From: Hungatella sp. UBA4396
GTDB lineage: Bacteria; Bacillota; Clostridia; Lachnospirales; Lachnospiraceae
Reading direction: 5' to 3'
NCBI GenBank assembly: GCA_002389905.1
Contig: DGRE01000058.1
Span: 1 to 64,000 of the forward strand
DNA length: 64,000 nt
In this document: piece after piece, positions 41,406-49,935 of the stretch
How the letters are laid out: each line of letters opens with the position of its first letter
Position numbering within the stretch: position 1 is the stretch's first letter
Notes under the pieces: generated by a model
Databases searched by the model: none
Seen by the model: only the letters and a program-made list of their open reading frames with translations
What the model was told of the DNA's origin: nothing
Position numbers and translations under genes: made by a program

Positions 41406-42830
41406 CTATTCCCCTGTTAAAACATTGTAGTCTTTTGTTCCGTCTCTGATGATCCATTCCAGATACTGGGACAGGATGCTTGGGTATCCCTCATTCATCC
41501 AAAGCTTGTAGCCGTTCTTCGCCATGGCCTTATCCCGGATTTCAAACACTTTTCCGGAAGAGCAGGCCACATTCAGCTCCGCATAGACTTTTGCCATCTG
41601 TTCCCTTTGGTTGGGAGTCAGATTCTTTAATGAGTCCAGGCGCTCAAATTCATCCTGGGCCTGGTTATAAAATACCTTGCTTAAAAACTGTTTTCCGAAT
41701 TCATCAAAATTTAAAAGCTCTCTGTTGGTGACTCCTGCCTGCTTTGCCCAGCCCTCCATATCCAGGGCCTTTGTATAGTACTGGAAACTGCCGTCATCTC
41801 CGTAGTTCAGAAAACCATACTGACAGGGCGGTGTGGTTAAGGAACTGGTGACTATTTCGTAAATTCCCGAATCCTCGCCAGACCTCATATGATGCTGCAC
41901 GTGAAGGTGACCGCTTAAAAACAGGGGCACTTCCCAGCTTTCCAACTGATCGATCAGCTGCTCACTGTGTTCAATGGTACAATCCTCCAGATAGACTTCG
42001 CTTTCATCAAGGAGGTTGTGGTGGGCCACCGGAATCACGTTCATTCCCAGGTTCCACGCTTCTTCCATCTGCTCTTCAATCCAGTCGTATGTATCATTTT
42101 TTATCATTCCGCCTACCAGGTTTCTAGGATAGTACTGGCATGAATCAAGCATCAGGGCTCTGGTATAGTCATTGACTTGGTATACATAGCTTAAAGAGGC
42201 GGAATCGCGGCTGACAGCCTCGTTGTAGCCGAAGTTCTGGTAAATGTCTTCAAAGTCCTCGGCCTCTATGGACTCGATTCCCTGGACTGAATCTCCTGCA
42301 AAACGGACTGCATAGCGGTTGTTGATATCATGATTTCCCGGAATGACAATGACAGGAATTCCGGCTTCTTCAATCTCCTCCAGCTTTTCGGCAAACTCAA
42401 TATGGCTTTCCCATTCTCCATTGTAGGTTAAGTCTCCGCTTAAAATTACCAGATCCGGCTTTTCTTTTTTTACTTCATGGATAAATGCATCTGTAATCTC
42501 CCAAACGTACTGCATGACCTTTCCGTCCTCGTGCTCCACACGCTTCGTAAAGCTGCTTTGAAAGTCAGTCAGTTCCCTTGCCAGATAATGCATGTCAGTG
42601 GCGATGATGATGCGGCTGCCGCTGATCTCTGGCTCGGAAGTTTCTTCCGGCGTGGTTTCTTCCTGGGAGGGAGGCTCTGTTGTTTCCTTTGCTGTTGTTT
42701 CCTTTACTGTGGTTTCTGCAGGCGTTGTACTTTCTGCTGCTGTGCTTTCCGGTTCCGGCTCTTTGAAAGAGCAGCCTGCAAATATACACACTGCTGTCAA
42801 AACTGCTGCCAATACTATCTTTCTTTTCAT
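41406..42830 (-). CDS. Calcineurin-like metallophosphoesterase lipoprotein
   Basis: The 474-residue protein has a lipobox (IFAGC, Cys about 19) and a 45-residue Thr/Glu/Pro-rich linker. A metallophosphoesterase domain follows, with motifs ATDMHYLA, SGDLTYNGEWESH, PGNHDINNR and VAHHNLLD / SGHLHVQHH. The His and Asp residues for a two-metal centre are all there. It is anchored on the outer face of the membrane. Its substrate is unknown; nucleotides or phospholipid headgroups are typical for the fold. It is followed in the same orientation by cwlD. Confidence 0.87.
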   Translation of the reverse strand: MKRKIVLAAVLTAVCIFAGCSFKEPEPESTAAESTTPAETTVKETTAKETTEPPSQEETTPEETSEPEISGSRIIIATDMHYLARELTDFQSSFTKRVEHEDGKVMQYVWEITDAFIHEVKKEKPDLVILSGDLTYNGEWESHIEFAEKLEEIEEAGIPVIVIPGNHDINNRYAVRFAGDSVQGIESIEAEDFEDIYQNFGYNEAVSRDSASLSYVYQVNDYTRALMLDSCQYYPRNLVGGMIKNDTYDWIEEQMEEAWNLGMNVIPVAHHNLLDESEVYLEDCTIEHSEQLIDQLESWEVPLFLSGHLHVQHHMRSGEDSGIYEIVTSSLTTPPCQYGFLNYGDDGSFQYYTKALDMEGWAKQAGVTNRELLNFDEFGKQFLSKVFYNQAQDEFERLDSLKNLTPNQREQMAKVYAELNVACSSGKVFEIRDKAMAKNGYKLWMNEGYPSILSQYLEWIIRDGTKDYNVLTGE

Positions 42831-42871
42831 AACATGACCATCCTGTCTCTCCCGTTTCTCCTGTTTGGTTC

Positions 42872-44536
42872 TTATTCGTTTTTATCCAGCCGTACCTGGT
42901 CCCACAACCCGGATGGCTCAAATCCCAGCTTCCAGCAGGCCACTCCTGCCAGATCGTATTTTTTGATTAAATCCATTTTCAGGCCGATGGAGCGTTCTTC
43001 CTCCATCCATACTTTTTTAAGGCCTTCTTCTGACTGCAATTCTCCGTAATATTGTCCCAGCTCCTCCTGCCAGTACAGTTCTACCTGGTTTTCATCGATC
43101 CATTTCTGTGCCATTTCAATGCCAAGAGCAGAAGAAGTGGTGTTTCCGTCTTCTCCTTCGGTCCATACTCTGGTGTAAAAGGGAATGGCGTTGATCACCT
43201 TTTCCTTTGGCACCTGGGCCAGGGTATTTTTGATTCCATTTTCTACATATTCAATGGAAGCTACGGAACCGGCATCTCCTCCGGCATAATGTTCATCGTA
43301 TCCCATGATGATCACGTAGTCGGCTACGATTCCCTGTTCTTTTCTGTTGTAGAACTGGGTGCCTGCGGTGGGAACGTAGTTGTCTATGGATAAGACAATT
43401 CCTTTTTCTCTGCATGGGATGGATAGTTCCCGGATGAACTGGACGTAATGGACTCCGGCCTCTTCCTTGATTCCTTCAAAGTCCAGATTCAGTCCGTCGA
43501 GGTTGTAGCGCTCTACTTCTGCCATAAGGCTCTCGATCAGTTTTCTTCTAACGGAGGTTTTTGACATGAGGATTTCTGTGTTTACGTCGGTGCTGAAGTT
43601 GTTGATGAGGGCCCATACTTCAATGCCTTTTTCGTGGGCTTTTTTTACATATTCTGTGTCGGCTAAGGAGCGGAAGTTTCCCTCATTGTCGGTGAGTTCA
43701 TACCAGGTGGGGGAGATTACATTGACTCCTTTGGTATTGGCGATTACTTTGTCGAAAGATGCGTTTCCGTCCGGGCTGGTTACTTGGTGCCAGGCAAGGC
43801 TGACTGGCTCTTCCATGGAAATGCTTTTATAGGTTGGGGGGACGAAGGTGCTTTGCGGGGTCTGGCTGGTGGCGGTTCCGAGACGTTTGCGTTCTATGTA
43901 GCCGATGAAGCCATCCTGGGTTCGTACTTTATCCCATTTTTCCATGGATTCCAGAACTGTGACCTGGGAACCAGGGGTTATTTCGGTTATGATGGGGCTT
44001 TTTACTCCGCCTTTTATTCGGAGGCTGCCTTCTTTGACTGCTGTTGCTTTGGTTTCCGGCTCCCAGAGGTTGTTGATGAAGATGCGTTTGTGCAGGTCTT
44101 GGTCATAGGTGGATAGACGGATGTCGGTGTAGTTGGCTATTAGACCTATGGATAGGTAAACGCCGTCCTCGTTGACCCATATTAAGGGCTTTCCGGAAGA
44201 GCCCAGGGTGGTGTGGTCTGCGTAGACGATGGTATCTGGGAGGGCATATACCAGGAGTTTCTCGTTTTCGTCCCAGTAAAAGCGCTCATTTAAGGTTTGG
44301 TTTACCCATTTAATGGGGAGGTATGTTTGGCCTTGAAGGTAGATGCCTTTTTCTTCTTCCAGGTTTTCGTTTAAATAAAGGGCTACCTCGTTTTCTTTTA
44401 TTCCCAGCAGTTCTGATAGGTCAGCCGGCTCTTTTGAGGGAATGAAACGGTCTAGGAAACGGTAACCGAAAAATATTGCAATTATTAATAAAATTAATCC
44501 CAGCGCTGCCACAACCGGCATTGCTTTCCTCTTCAT
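42872..44536 (-). CDS. Membrane-anchored GH18-family glycosidase with SH3-like domain
   Basis: The 554-residue protein has an N-terminal anchor (about 8-26), a copper-amine-oxidase-like N-domain pair (about 45-155), a bacterial SH3 domain (about 165-220) and a GH18 barrel (about 240-550). The catalytic motif is LDGLNLDFE (Asp347, Asp352, Glu354), the DxxDxDxE pattern that retains the acid. Spore and cell wall GH18 enzymes of this type (YaaH/YdhD-like) cleave peptidoglycan or chitin-like glycans. AGGAGG precedes the ATG. Confidence 0.87.
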   Translation of the reverse strand: MKRKAMPVVAALGLILLIIAIFFGYRFLDRFIPSKEPADLSELLGIKENEVALYLNENLEEEKGIYLQGQTYLPIKWVNQTLNERFYWDENEKLLVYALPDTIVYADHTTLGSSGKPLIWVNEDGVYLSIGLIANYTDIRLSTYDQDLHKRIFINNLWEPETKATAVKEGSLRIKGGVKSPIITEITPGSQVTVLESMEKWDKVRTQDGFIGYIERKRLGTATSQTPQSTFVPPTYKSISMEEPVSLAWHQVTSPDGNASFDKVIANTKGVNVISPTWYELTDNEGNFRSLADTEYVKKAHEKGIEVWALINNFSTDVNTEILMSKTSVRRKLIESLMAEVERYNLDGLNLDFEGIKEEAGVHYVQFIRELSIPCREKGIVLSIDNYVPTAGTQFYNRKEQGIVADYVIIMGYDEHYAGGDAGSVASIEYVENGIKNTLAQVPKEKVINAIPFYTRVWTEGEDGNTTSSALGIEMAQKWIDENQVELYWQEELGQYYGELQSEEGLKKVWMEEERSIGLKMDLIKKYDLAGVACWKLGFEPSGLWDQVRLDKNE

Positions 44537-44582
44537 CTGATTTCCTCCTAGGTGTGTATGTGTGGAATGAACTTTTTTGGGG

Positions 44583-44922
44583 GTGGCCGAGTACGCAGTG
44601 GGGACTATGAATTCGAAGGGCTCGTAAATTTATGGGCGTCGGTACAGTCCGTAGTACGGGCCATGAATTAGGTGGACTCGTGGATTTACGGGTGTCGGTA
44701 CAGTCCGTAGTCGGGCCATGAATTCGGCTGTCTCGTGGATTTATGGGCGTCGGTACAGTCCGCAGTGCGGTCCATGAATTCGGCTGTCTCGTGGATTTAT
44801 GGGCGCCGGTACAGTCCGCAGTGCGGGTTTCTAATTCTGTGGCTTTTTGAATTTATGGGTGTTGTTGGCCGAGTCCGCAGTGGAGCTCACGAATCCTGCG
44901 GACTCGTTCGCTCACGGGCATT
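44583..44922. repeat. Tandem array of six ~56-bp direct repeats
   Basis: Units start near 44583, 44641, 44697, 44752, 44808 and 44865, spaced 55-59 bases. The consensus begins GGTACAGTCCGCAGTGCGG, then CCATGAATTCGGCTG, then CTCGTGGATTTATGGGCG. Units 2-4 are nearly identical and the outer units diverge. Each carries the small palindrome CCGCAGTGCGG. There are no variable spacers as in CRISPR, and no convincing reading frame. It lies upstream of the GH18 gene on the side of its promoter. Confidence 0.85.
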
Positions 44923-44941
44923 CGCCCTATGAAACAGGATT

Positions 44942-44988
44942 CGAATAAATTTTTTCTTATGTGCAAGCACAACGAAAAATTTTATTCG
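44942..44988. repeat. Imperfect inverted repeat, about 15-bp arms
   Basis: CGAATAAATTTTTTC (44942-44956) and GAAAAATTTTATTCG (44974-44988) are near-perfect complements around an 17-base loop. The A/T-runs inside the arms could make it a terminator-like or transcript-folding element. It directly follows the tandem repeat array. Confidence 0.55.
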
Positions 44989-45092
44989 CCTCCCGTTTCG
45001 CACTGCTCATTGCTTTTATGGAGATTATACCACACTTCTCCCCAATTGGAATTTACATTTTCATTACTTTACAATTTCCCCTGTCCCACCCC

Positions 45093-45140
45093 GCGCACCT
45101 GTTGACCAGCTTAAGGCTGAAGATGGTATCCCAGGTGCGC
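45093..45140. repeat. GC-rich hairpin GCGCACCTG/CAGGTGCGC
   Basis: A perfect 9-bp stem (45093-45101 with 45132-45140) has a 30-base loop in which ACC/GGT can pair further. It lies just beyond the stop of the small leftward gene at 45162 and may act as its transcript end although no T-run follows. Confidence 0.5.
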
Positions 45141-45161
45141 CCCGTTAAAAATCAAATCTGT

Positions 45162-45410
45162 TTATTTATTATAAACACGGTCAAATCTTATTTCTTTCAG
45201 CTTTCCGGTTTTCTCATCGGATATGTAATCAGCCATATAAAAACTATCATCCTCCCTTACCTCAAATATTTTGTTCCAGTCCTTTTCTGGCAGTTCCTCT
45301 CCATCAACACAAATGGTGATGCCCTGCTCACGATACCTTTTCAGCCCGGCCAGGCACTGTTCCTCTTTTGTAAGTTCCTGACCTATAGCCTGGTTCTGCT
45401 CTTTTTTCAT
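45162..45410 (-). CDS. Small protein of unknown function (82 aa)
   Basis: I do not recognise this family. The 82-residue charged, soluble protein begins KKEQNQAIGQELTKEEQCLAGL, contains ITICVDGEELPEKDW and ends KLKEIRFDRVYNK. A GGGG lies 8 bases before the ATG. It follows, on the same strand, the degenerate P-loop gene and the kinase gene, and could be a third member of that locus. The codon pattern looks coding, but there is no motif. Confidence 0.5.
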   Translation of the reverse strand: MKKEQNQAIGQELTKEEQCLAGLKRYREQGITICVDGEELPEKDWNKIFEVREDDSFYMADYISDEKTGKLKEIRFDRVYNK

Positions 45411-45514
45411 CCATTTTCCCCTGTATTTCTCTTTTTGTATTGTAAATCTTTTCAGCTTTCATCATATCCGGGAGAAGACCACTGGGAAGCTGCGGTGACA
45501 TATTTCCTCTCCCG

Positions 45515-46135
45515 TCATTTGAAAAACTGCTGATAAAAACATATGGCTTCTCCGGTGACAGCAAAAGCGTCTACTGAAACCGGAACTCTCCGTACAGGAA
45601 TTTTAAGCCTCTTTTCCATATTTTTTCTGGCCTCTTCGCTTCCAAAGGTCACAAGAGTCTCCCAGCTTTTTTCGGTCTTATTCCTCTTTCCTTCGAATTC
45701 CAGAAACGCCTCCATCTGCCACTCGCTTAAACTCCCAAGAACAAACTGCCTGTCACATCTTAAAAATTCTCTCAGACTGCCCTGGCTTACGATCCCGTAA
45801 TCCACAATCACCGCCTGATATCCGAACTTTTTGCACAATAATAAAGTGTCTATCCCGGCTCCTTCGTAATAATCCGCCTCCAGAATCCGGCAGCCTCCAT
45901 TCAAATCCTTTTCTTTCCCGCACATTTTTCTCATGCGCAGAAAATCCTCATGGCTGTTCCACTCTAAAACAGCACACCGCTTTCTCATGACCCCGCTTAA
46001 ATACCCGGCTGTCATGACCGCCAAATGGGTCACCCCAACGCCCGGACCGGTTCCTATGATCCCAATGATCTGCTGATCCTCCGGTTTCTTATGGGGAATC
46101 AGGCTTTTCCATAGTGCTTTTATCATTCCTTTCAT
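45515..46135 (-). CDS. Degenerate MinD/CpaE-like P-loop protein
   Basis: The 206-residue protein has an N-terminal glycine-rich loop GTGPGVGVTHLAV (about 28-40) where the deviant Walker A of MinD/ParA proteins (KGGxGKT) should be, but both lysines are lost. The fold continues with strand LEWN and VIVDYG, matching Walker B position (Asp in VDYG). The same GVTH loop recurs in the C-terminal half of the kinase encoded upstream, so the two are paralogous. Nucleotide hydrolysis is doubtful. It lies 62 bases after the kinase gene. Confidence 0.65.
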   Translation of the reverse strand: MKGMIKALWKSLIPHKKPEDQQIIGIIGTGPGVGVTHLAVMTAGYLSGVMRKRCAVLEWNSHEDFLRMRKMCGKEKDLNGGCRILEADYYEGAGIDTLLLCKKFGYQAVIVDYGIVSQGSLREFLRCDRQFVLGSLSEWQMEAFLEFEGKRNKTEKSWETLVTFGSEEARKNMEKRLKIPVRRVPVSVDAFAVTGEAICFYQQFFK

Positions 46136-46197
46136 TGGGCTTTATCCTTTCCAGGCGGCGGGTATCTTTCCTTAAACCGGAAGTCACCTTAGAGAGC

Positions 46198-47685
46198 CTA
46201 TGTACGGCCTGTCTTAAGGATCTGTTTAAAGGCCTGCTTAAATCTCCCCTTAAGCTTATTTAAAAGCCTGTTTATGTTGTTTTCCTTCCTGCTTTTATGA
46301 TCCCATATTTCCTCTAAAAGTACTTTATAAAAATCCCTGAGTAGAGGGCCTGCCTCAAAAGGGTTGGAGTCATAGGGCACCCGGAAACAACGGGAGGGGT
46401 CAACTCCTTCAGGAAGTTTGATCTTGGTTTTCTTGTCCGTGTGGTTGTATACAATTCTATAAGGTACATTTCCTTTGATAATCCGGGTTGCTGCCTCCCA
46501 GGCCACCTGTCTACTCCATAAACTGGTATCACATACCAGAATCAGAACATCCGGCTTTTTCAACAATGCCTGTTCCACATCGGTTCCATAGTCCAGAACC
46601 CGTATTGCTACAGGCAGCTCCTTTAGCTTCACGCCCGGCCCGTAATATGGTTTCCATAGGAAGCCCCGGTACTGCATCAGGCCATATTGGTCCCGTTCTG
46701 CTCCCGTAAATGCTCCCAGTCCGGTTCCCATGCCGGAGTCTTTCATTTCTGTAAATAGGTTGGGGTATCCGTGATTTTTAAGATAAACAGACAGGCCGAT
46801 GGCGATATGAGTCACCCCGGTTCCAGATTTGCTCCCTGCAAGAGCTATAATAAGAGATGATGATTGTAGACTGTTTTCTGCAGCCGTTCCTGTGCTGCCA
46901 AGTTGTTCAAGCCGTTCCTTAAGCTCCTGTGCCGATGAAAAACGGTCTTCCTGACGGGATTGAACACATCCGTTTATGACTGCGGCCAGATCAGCATCCA
47001 TAGAGGGTGCCGGCACATACGGCAGTTCAGGAAATGTTCCGGAATAAAGATAGTGGAGGACAGCACCAATGGCATAGATATCTGTTCTTTCATCCAGCAC
47101 TCCATCCTTTAAATACTGTTCCGGAGCCGCACATCCCACGGTTCCATACCTCTCTCCCGCTATATTGGCATCAGCAGGGGAAGCGGCAAATCCAAAGTCA
47201 ATCACCTTCAGGGTATCGTGGCACAGCAACAGGTTTTTCGGCTGTAAATCTAAATGTAGTATGGGGTTCGGTCCTGCGAGATGCAGGTAATTGATGATAC
47301 GGGATAGCTGTATTCCATAGTAAATGGTCAGTTCCCGTGACAGATGGCCCTGTTTTTCTACAAGGTCATATAGAGAGTTACCAGCAAGAAACTCTTCAAT
47401 CAGATAGCTGTAAGATTCATCTTCTTCTACGTCGTAAATAATTGGGATTCCAGGATGGCGAAGTTCTTTGAGGACCAGTGCCTCACGCCTGATGTGTTCA
47501 TAATTCAGAAAGCTTTTAGGTACCCGCTTGATAGCGCGGTACTCTTCAAGCCCAAGATGAACCGCCAGGAAGACAGTCCCTGCCCGGCCAGTTCCCAGGA
47601 TTTTACATAACTGATATTTTCCAAACAGTTTTTGGTCAAGAACGCTGCTGACTGCAGCCACCTCCTTTTGCCTGTCCAATATCAT
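46198..47685 (-). CDS. Ser/Thr protein kinase fused to a MinD/CpaE-like domain
   Basis: The 495-residue protein has a Hanks-type kinase domain (about 20-262): Gly-loop GTGRAG (31-36), AIK Lys53, catalytic loop HLDLQPKN with Asp146 (the usual Arg and Lys are Leu and Gln), DFG 163-165 and APE. After a short linker comes a P-loop-like domain with GSKSGTGVTH (284-293), and a basic C-terminal tail. No transmembrane or PASTA region is present, so it is cytoplasmic. It lies next to a second P-loop gene with the same loop. Target and trigger are unknown. The ribosome site is weak. Confidence 0.8.
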   Translation of the reverse strand: MILDRQKEVAAVSSVLDQKLFGKYQLCKILGTGRAGTVFLAVHLGLEEYRAIKRVPKSFLNYEHIRREALVLKELRHPGIPIIYDVEEDESYSYLIEEFLAGNSLYDLVEKQGHLSRELTIYYGIQLSRIINYLHLAGPNPILHLDLQPKNLLLCHDTLKVIDFGFAASPADANIAGERYGTVGCAAPEQYLKDGVLDERTDIYAIGAVLHYLYSGTFPELPYVPAPSMDADLAAVINGCVQSRQEDRFSSAQELKERLEQLGSTGTAAENSLQSSSLIIALAGSKSGTGVTHIAIGLSVYLKNHGYPNLFTEMKDSGMGTGLGAFTGAERDQYGLMQYRGFLWKPYYGPGVKLKELPVAIRVLDYGTDVEQALLKKPDVLILVCDTSLWSRQVAWEAATRIIKGNVPYRIVYNHTDKKTKIKLPEGVDPSRCFRVPYDSNPFEAGPLLRDFYKVLLEEIWDHKSRKENNINRLLNKLKGRFKQAFKQILKTGRT

Positions 47686-47963
47686 CTCTTGTGGTACATT
47701 GTAGTATAGTTTATGATTTTTTTCAACTATTTTCCATTAAACTTTTAAAATTTCTAAAATGAACTCCTTAAACAAAGGCTTTACATTTAGGGAATTGAGT
47801 TCCTGTGCTTGGAATTGCAGCAGCGGCACAACCTTTTTATGCAGATGAGAATATGGAGATATTGTTGTTGCGCTAATAGATGATTCGAAAAGGCTGTTGA
47901 TGAGGTGAACTTTATAACTGCATAAAGAATCCGGCAAAAACGCACTTTTAAGTGTAAAAAATA
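47686..47963. other. Gene-free A/T-rich stretch
   Basis: Upstream of the kinase gene I see no convincing gene here. An 83-codon minus-strand frame at 47737-47988 has no ribosome site, runs through the next gene's terminator hairpin, and matches nothing I know. The kinase promoter must lie here, but no clear -35/-10 pair stands out. It may be decayed phage DNA. Confidence 0.4.
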
Positions 47964-47996
47964 GGGAATAGATGAGTGATGAGCTCAACTATTCCC
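47964..47996 (-). terminator. Terminator after the phage-region membrane gene
   Basis: GGGAATAG (47964-47971) pairs with CTATTCCC (47989-47996); on the minus strand the stem is followed by TATTTTTTACAC. It ends the leftward run of prophage-relic genes at 48025. Confidence 0.8.
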
Positions 47997-48024
47997 TGTA
48001 AATTATTCATGTCTAATATATCGT

Positions 48025-48444
48025 TTAAAACAAAGTATAATGTGGTCGTTCTTCGTTAAATATCCAGTATCTTAACCAGTCATCAAGCACGATACCTGTC
48101 AGACACAGTGGTAGCCACAGAACACAAAAAAGAGGGCATATCTGCCCCATAATATTTCCAGAAAGATGACTGTAATCCCAAACTCCCCAACCAAATTGGA
48201 TGTTGACTATGTATCCAGTTATAAATTCAAGACTAGTTACGATTATATCTCCAAGTAATATCTGCTTATAAAGCGGCATTTCCCATAGAATTAATTTATT
48301 TATTAGACCTAATGCGATAAAGCAAAAGGAACCAAGAATAAACATAGTCCAATGAGAGGAGCCTCTAAAACTCAATTCTATAATTATATAAGAGGTTCCT
48401 CCAACTAACCAGAGGAATAAATATTTAAAGATCTGTTTCATCAT
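48025..48444 (-). CDS. Four-helix membrane protein, putative ABC-transporter type IV (PF06541-like)
   Basis: The 139-residue protein has about four hydrophobic segments and the family signature GYIVNIQFGWGVWDYSHLSGNIMGQICP, typical of small membrane proteins of the CmpB/type IV family. It is the last gene of the prophage-relic run, where a holin-like role is conceivable. Its start overlaps the stop of the preceding tail gene by four bases, suggesting it was always part of that cassette. The function is unproven. Confidence 0.7.
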   Translation of the reverse strand: MMKQIFKYLFLWLVGGTSYIIIELSFRGSSHWTMFILGSFCFIALGLINKLILWEMPLYKQILLGDIIVTSLEFITGYIVNIQFGWGVWDYSHLSGNIMGQICPLFCVLWLPLCLTGIVLDDWLRYWIFNEERPHYTLF

Positions 48445-49292
48445 TCTGCTCCATCAGTTATGGCTGTGATCTGAGCCAGATAAGCCTTTAAAACCTCAGA
48501 TTGATACTCCTCTGGCACGTCAACCCCGTAATAAATAGTCTCTAACTCACTATTCATCTCTGCTCCGTCAATCCACGACCTTAAACTATTCGCATATGTA
48601 GTATGGTATGAGGCATGGAACATGGCTTTTTCGATTAAAAGAGTAATGTCAGAAGCTGGATAGAAACGGCAGGGCTGTCCATCTGCGTGGTAGATGATCT
48701 GTGTCACTCCTGAGGCGATTTGCGCCTGCAAACCGAAAAGATTTAGCTGATCTGTTTGGGAAAGGCTGAAGTGCTCAAAGCCGATGGACAGCTCCACGGT
48801 AATTCCGTTGCAAATGATCTGCCCGCAGGCAGCGTTTACCTCTGCCCTCTTTGCTTTTTTTAACTCCTCTAGCGTCGGCTGAATGGTGATGCCTGCCTCC
48901 ACACCTATTCCGGACATTTTGGATAGGTGAGATATCTGAGAGTCAAAAGTCTGAGCTTGTCTCTGAGAATCTTCATACTGCTTTTGAATCAGCATAAGGG
49001 TATGGTAATCGACGAAAGGATAACAAGCATATCCTTGAAAGATTTTTTCTCCATTTTCATCGACCTTATATAGTAACTCATGGGTTATTTCGTCCCGGGC
49101 GTTACTCCCGTCTTCGTTGAAAAGCATTTCGTAAACTGGTTCGTATTTATATCCCCGGATTACAGCATCACATAAATTTCCGAACATTTCTTCTCTGGTC
49201 GATGTTACTTCAAATTCAATTGGTTCCATATAAAAGCTTGGTAGCGTATCAAGAGATAAAATCTCGTATTGATGATTTGTATATATTTTCAT
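48441..49292 (-). CDS. Phage tail-fibre-associated protein (DUF4376-like)
   Basis: The 283-residue product starts at ATG 49292 with AAAGGA about 8 bases upstream. The C-terminal half (LKKAKRAEVNAACGQIICNGI ... HASYHTTYANSLRSWID) resembles DUF4376/XkdW-type proteins that sit behind tail fibres in phages of Firmicutes. The N-terminal 100 residues are unassigned. It appears intact. It is coupled to the downstream membrane gene by an ATGA overlap and lies just downstream of a decayed tail segment. Confidence 0.6.
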   Translation of the reverse strand: MKIYTNHQYEILSLDTLPSFYMEPIEFEVTSTREEMFGNLCDAVIRGYKYEPVYEMLFNEDGSNARDEITHELLYKVDENGEKIFQGYACYPFVDYHTLMLIQKQYEDSQRQAQTFDSQISHLSKMSGIGVEAGITIQPTLEELKKAKRAEVNAACGQIICNGITVELSIGFEHFSLSQTDQLNLFGLQAQIASGVTQIIYHADGQPCRFYPASDITLLIEKAMFHASYHTTYANSLRSWIDGAEMNSELETIYYGVDVPEEYQSEVLKAYLAQITAITDGAE

Positions 49293-49323
49293 TAATTCAT
49301 TCCTTTCTTGCGGCCTCACGGGC

Positions 49324-49820
49324 ATGTTTGAGGGATATGTGCCTGCTCCTCTCGATTTATACAATCGAGGATATAATGATGCGAACTGGACATACAGATT
49401 AGCAGAAACATTCCAATGGCAGTCTGGCATGATTGAGTATTATTGCGATGGATCTGGCTCGCCTGTCATGTCCGTAAATAGAAATTTAACAGGTTATAGA
49501 TTATTACAATGTTGAGGTTTATGCGCATACAAACACATCTCTAAGCCTTAGAGCAGAAGATAGTATAAATTGGGATAGCAAAAATACGCAACGAATTCAA
49601 CAAGCATAACCGCTGGAAATTATGGAACATTATCCCTTAATATATCACAATTACCAGCAGTTTTATTTCTAACACTCGCTTTAGGTGGTAGAGCGTACAT
49701 ATATGTTTATGACTTAGTTACCCCCCTTAGTAGACACCTTCAAGGGTTATGTGCTTACTCCTACGAATTTGTATCTAAAGATGTTTTTAAAGTATCAAAA
49801 AAGATGACCGGCTTATTGTT
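49324..49820 (+). pseudogene. Frameshifted phage tail-type gene relic on the opposite strand
   Basis: The plus strand carries coding-like sequence broken by frameshifts: FEGYVPAPLDLYNRGYNDAN (49326 on), then after a shift NVEVYAHTNTSLSLRAEDS, then TSITAGNYGTLSLNISQLPA and GGRAYIYVYDL, then a second copy-like block FKGYVLTPTNLY near 49740. The two F-x-GYV-x-x-P-x-x-LY blocks suggest a repetitive tail or fibre protein. It is opposite in direction to all other genes in this relic, and overlaps the truncated minus-strand frame at 49761. Confidence 0.5.
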
Positions 49821-49883
49821 AGACATATCATAAAGAATAACATCCATTACTTCCTTGGCTCCGAACTTAGTATTAGCACCCAT
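49761..49883 (-). pseudogene. Truncated phage structural protein, N-terminal 40 residues
   Basis: A minus-strand frame begins at ATG 49883 directly after AGGAGG (8-base spacing) and reads GANTKFGAKEVMDVILYDMS then PVIFFDTLKTSLDTNS before a stop. The pattern (KEV.DV..YD......FFDTLKTS) is that of the start of a phage structural protein common in clostridial prophages. The stop falls where the opposite-strand relic begins, so a rearrangement has cut the gene. Confidence 0.5.
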
Positions 49884-49935
49884 TATATTTCCTCCTGTTT
49901 TTCAATAAAATAAGTTGATACACAAAGTACCAACT

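Noticed and set aside
44583..44922. CRISPR array
   Set aside because: The ~56-bp units are contiguous tandem repeats without distinct spacers, and there are no cas genes in the window.
44735..44932. A 65-codon plus-strand frame through the tandem repeats
   Set aside because: It arises from the repeat units themselves, lacks a ribosome site and shifts with each 55/56-base unit, so it is not a gene.
45328..45564. A 78-codon minus-strand frame overlapping the 82-residue gene
   Set aside because: It overlaps both neighbouring genes in another frame, lacks a ribosome site and has no coding character.
47737..47988. An 83-codon minus-strand frame upstream of the kinase gene
   Set aside because: It runs through a terminator hairpin, has no ribosome site and resembles nothing; treated as non-coding or decayed DNA.
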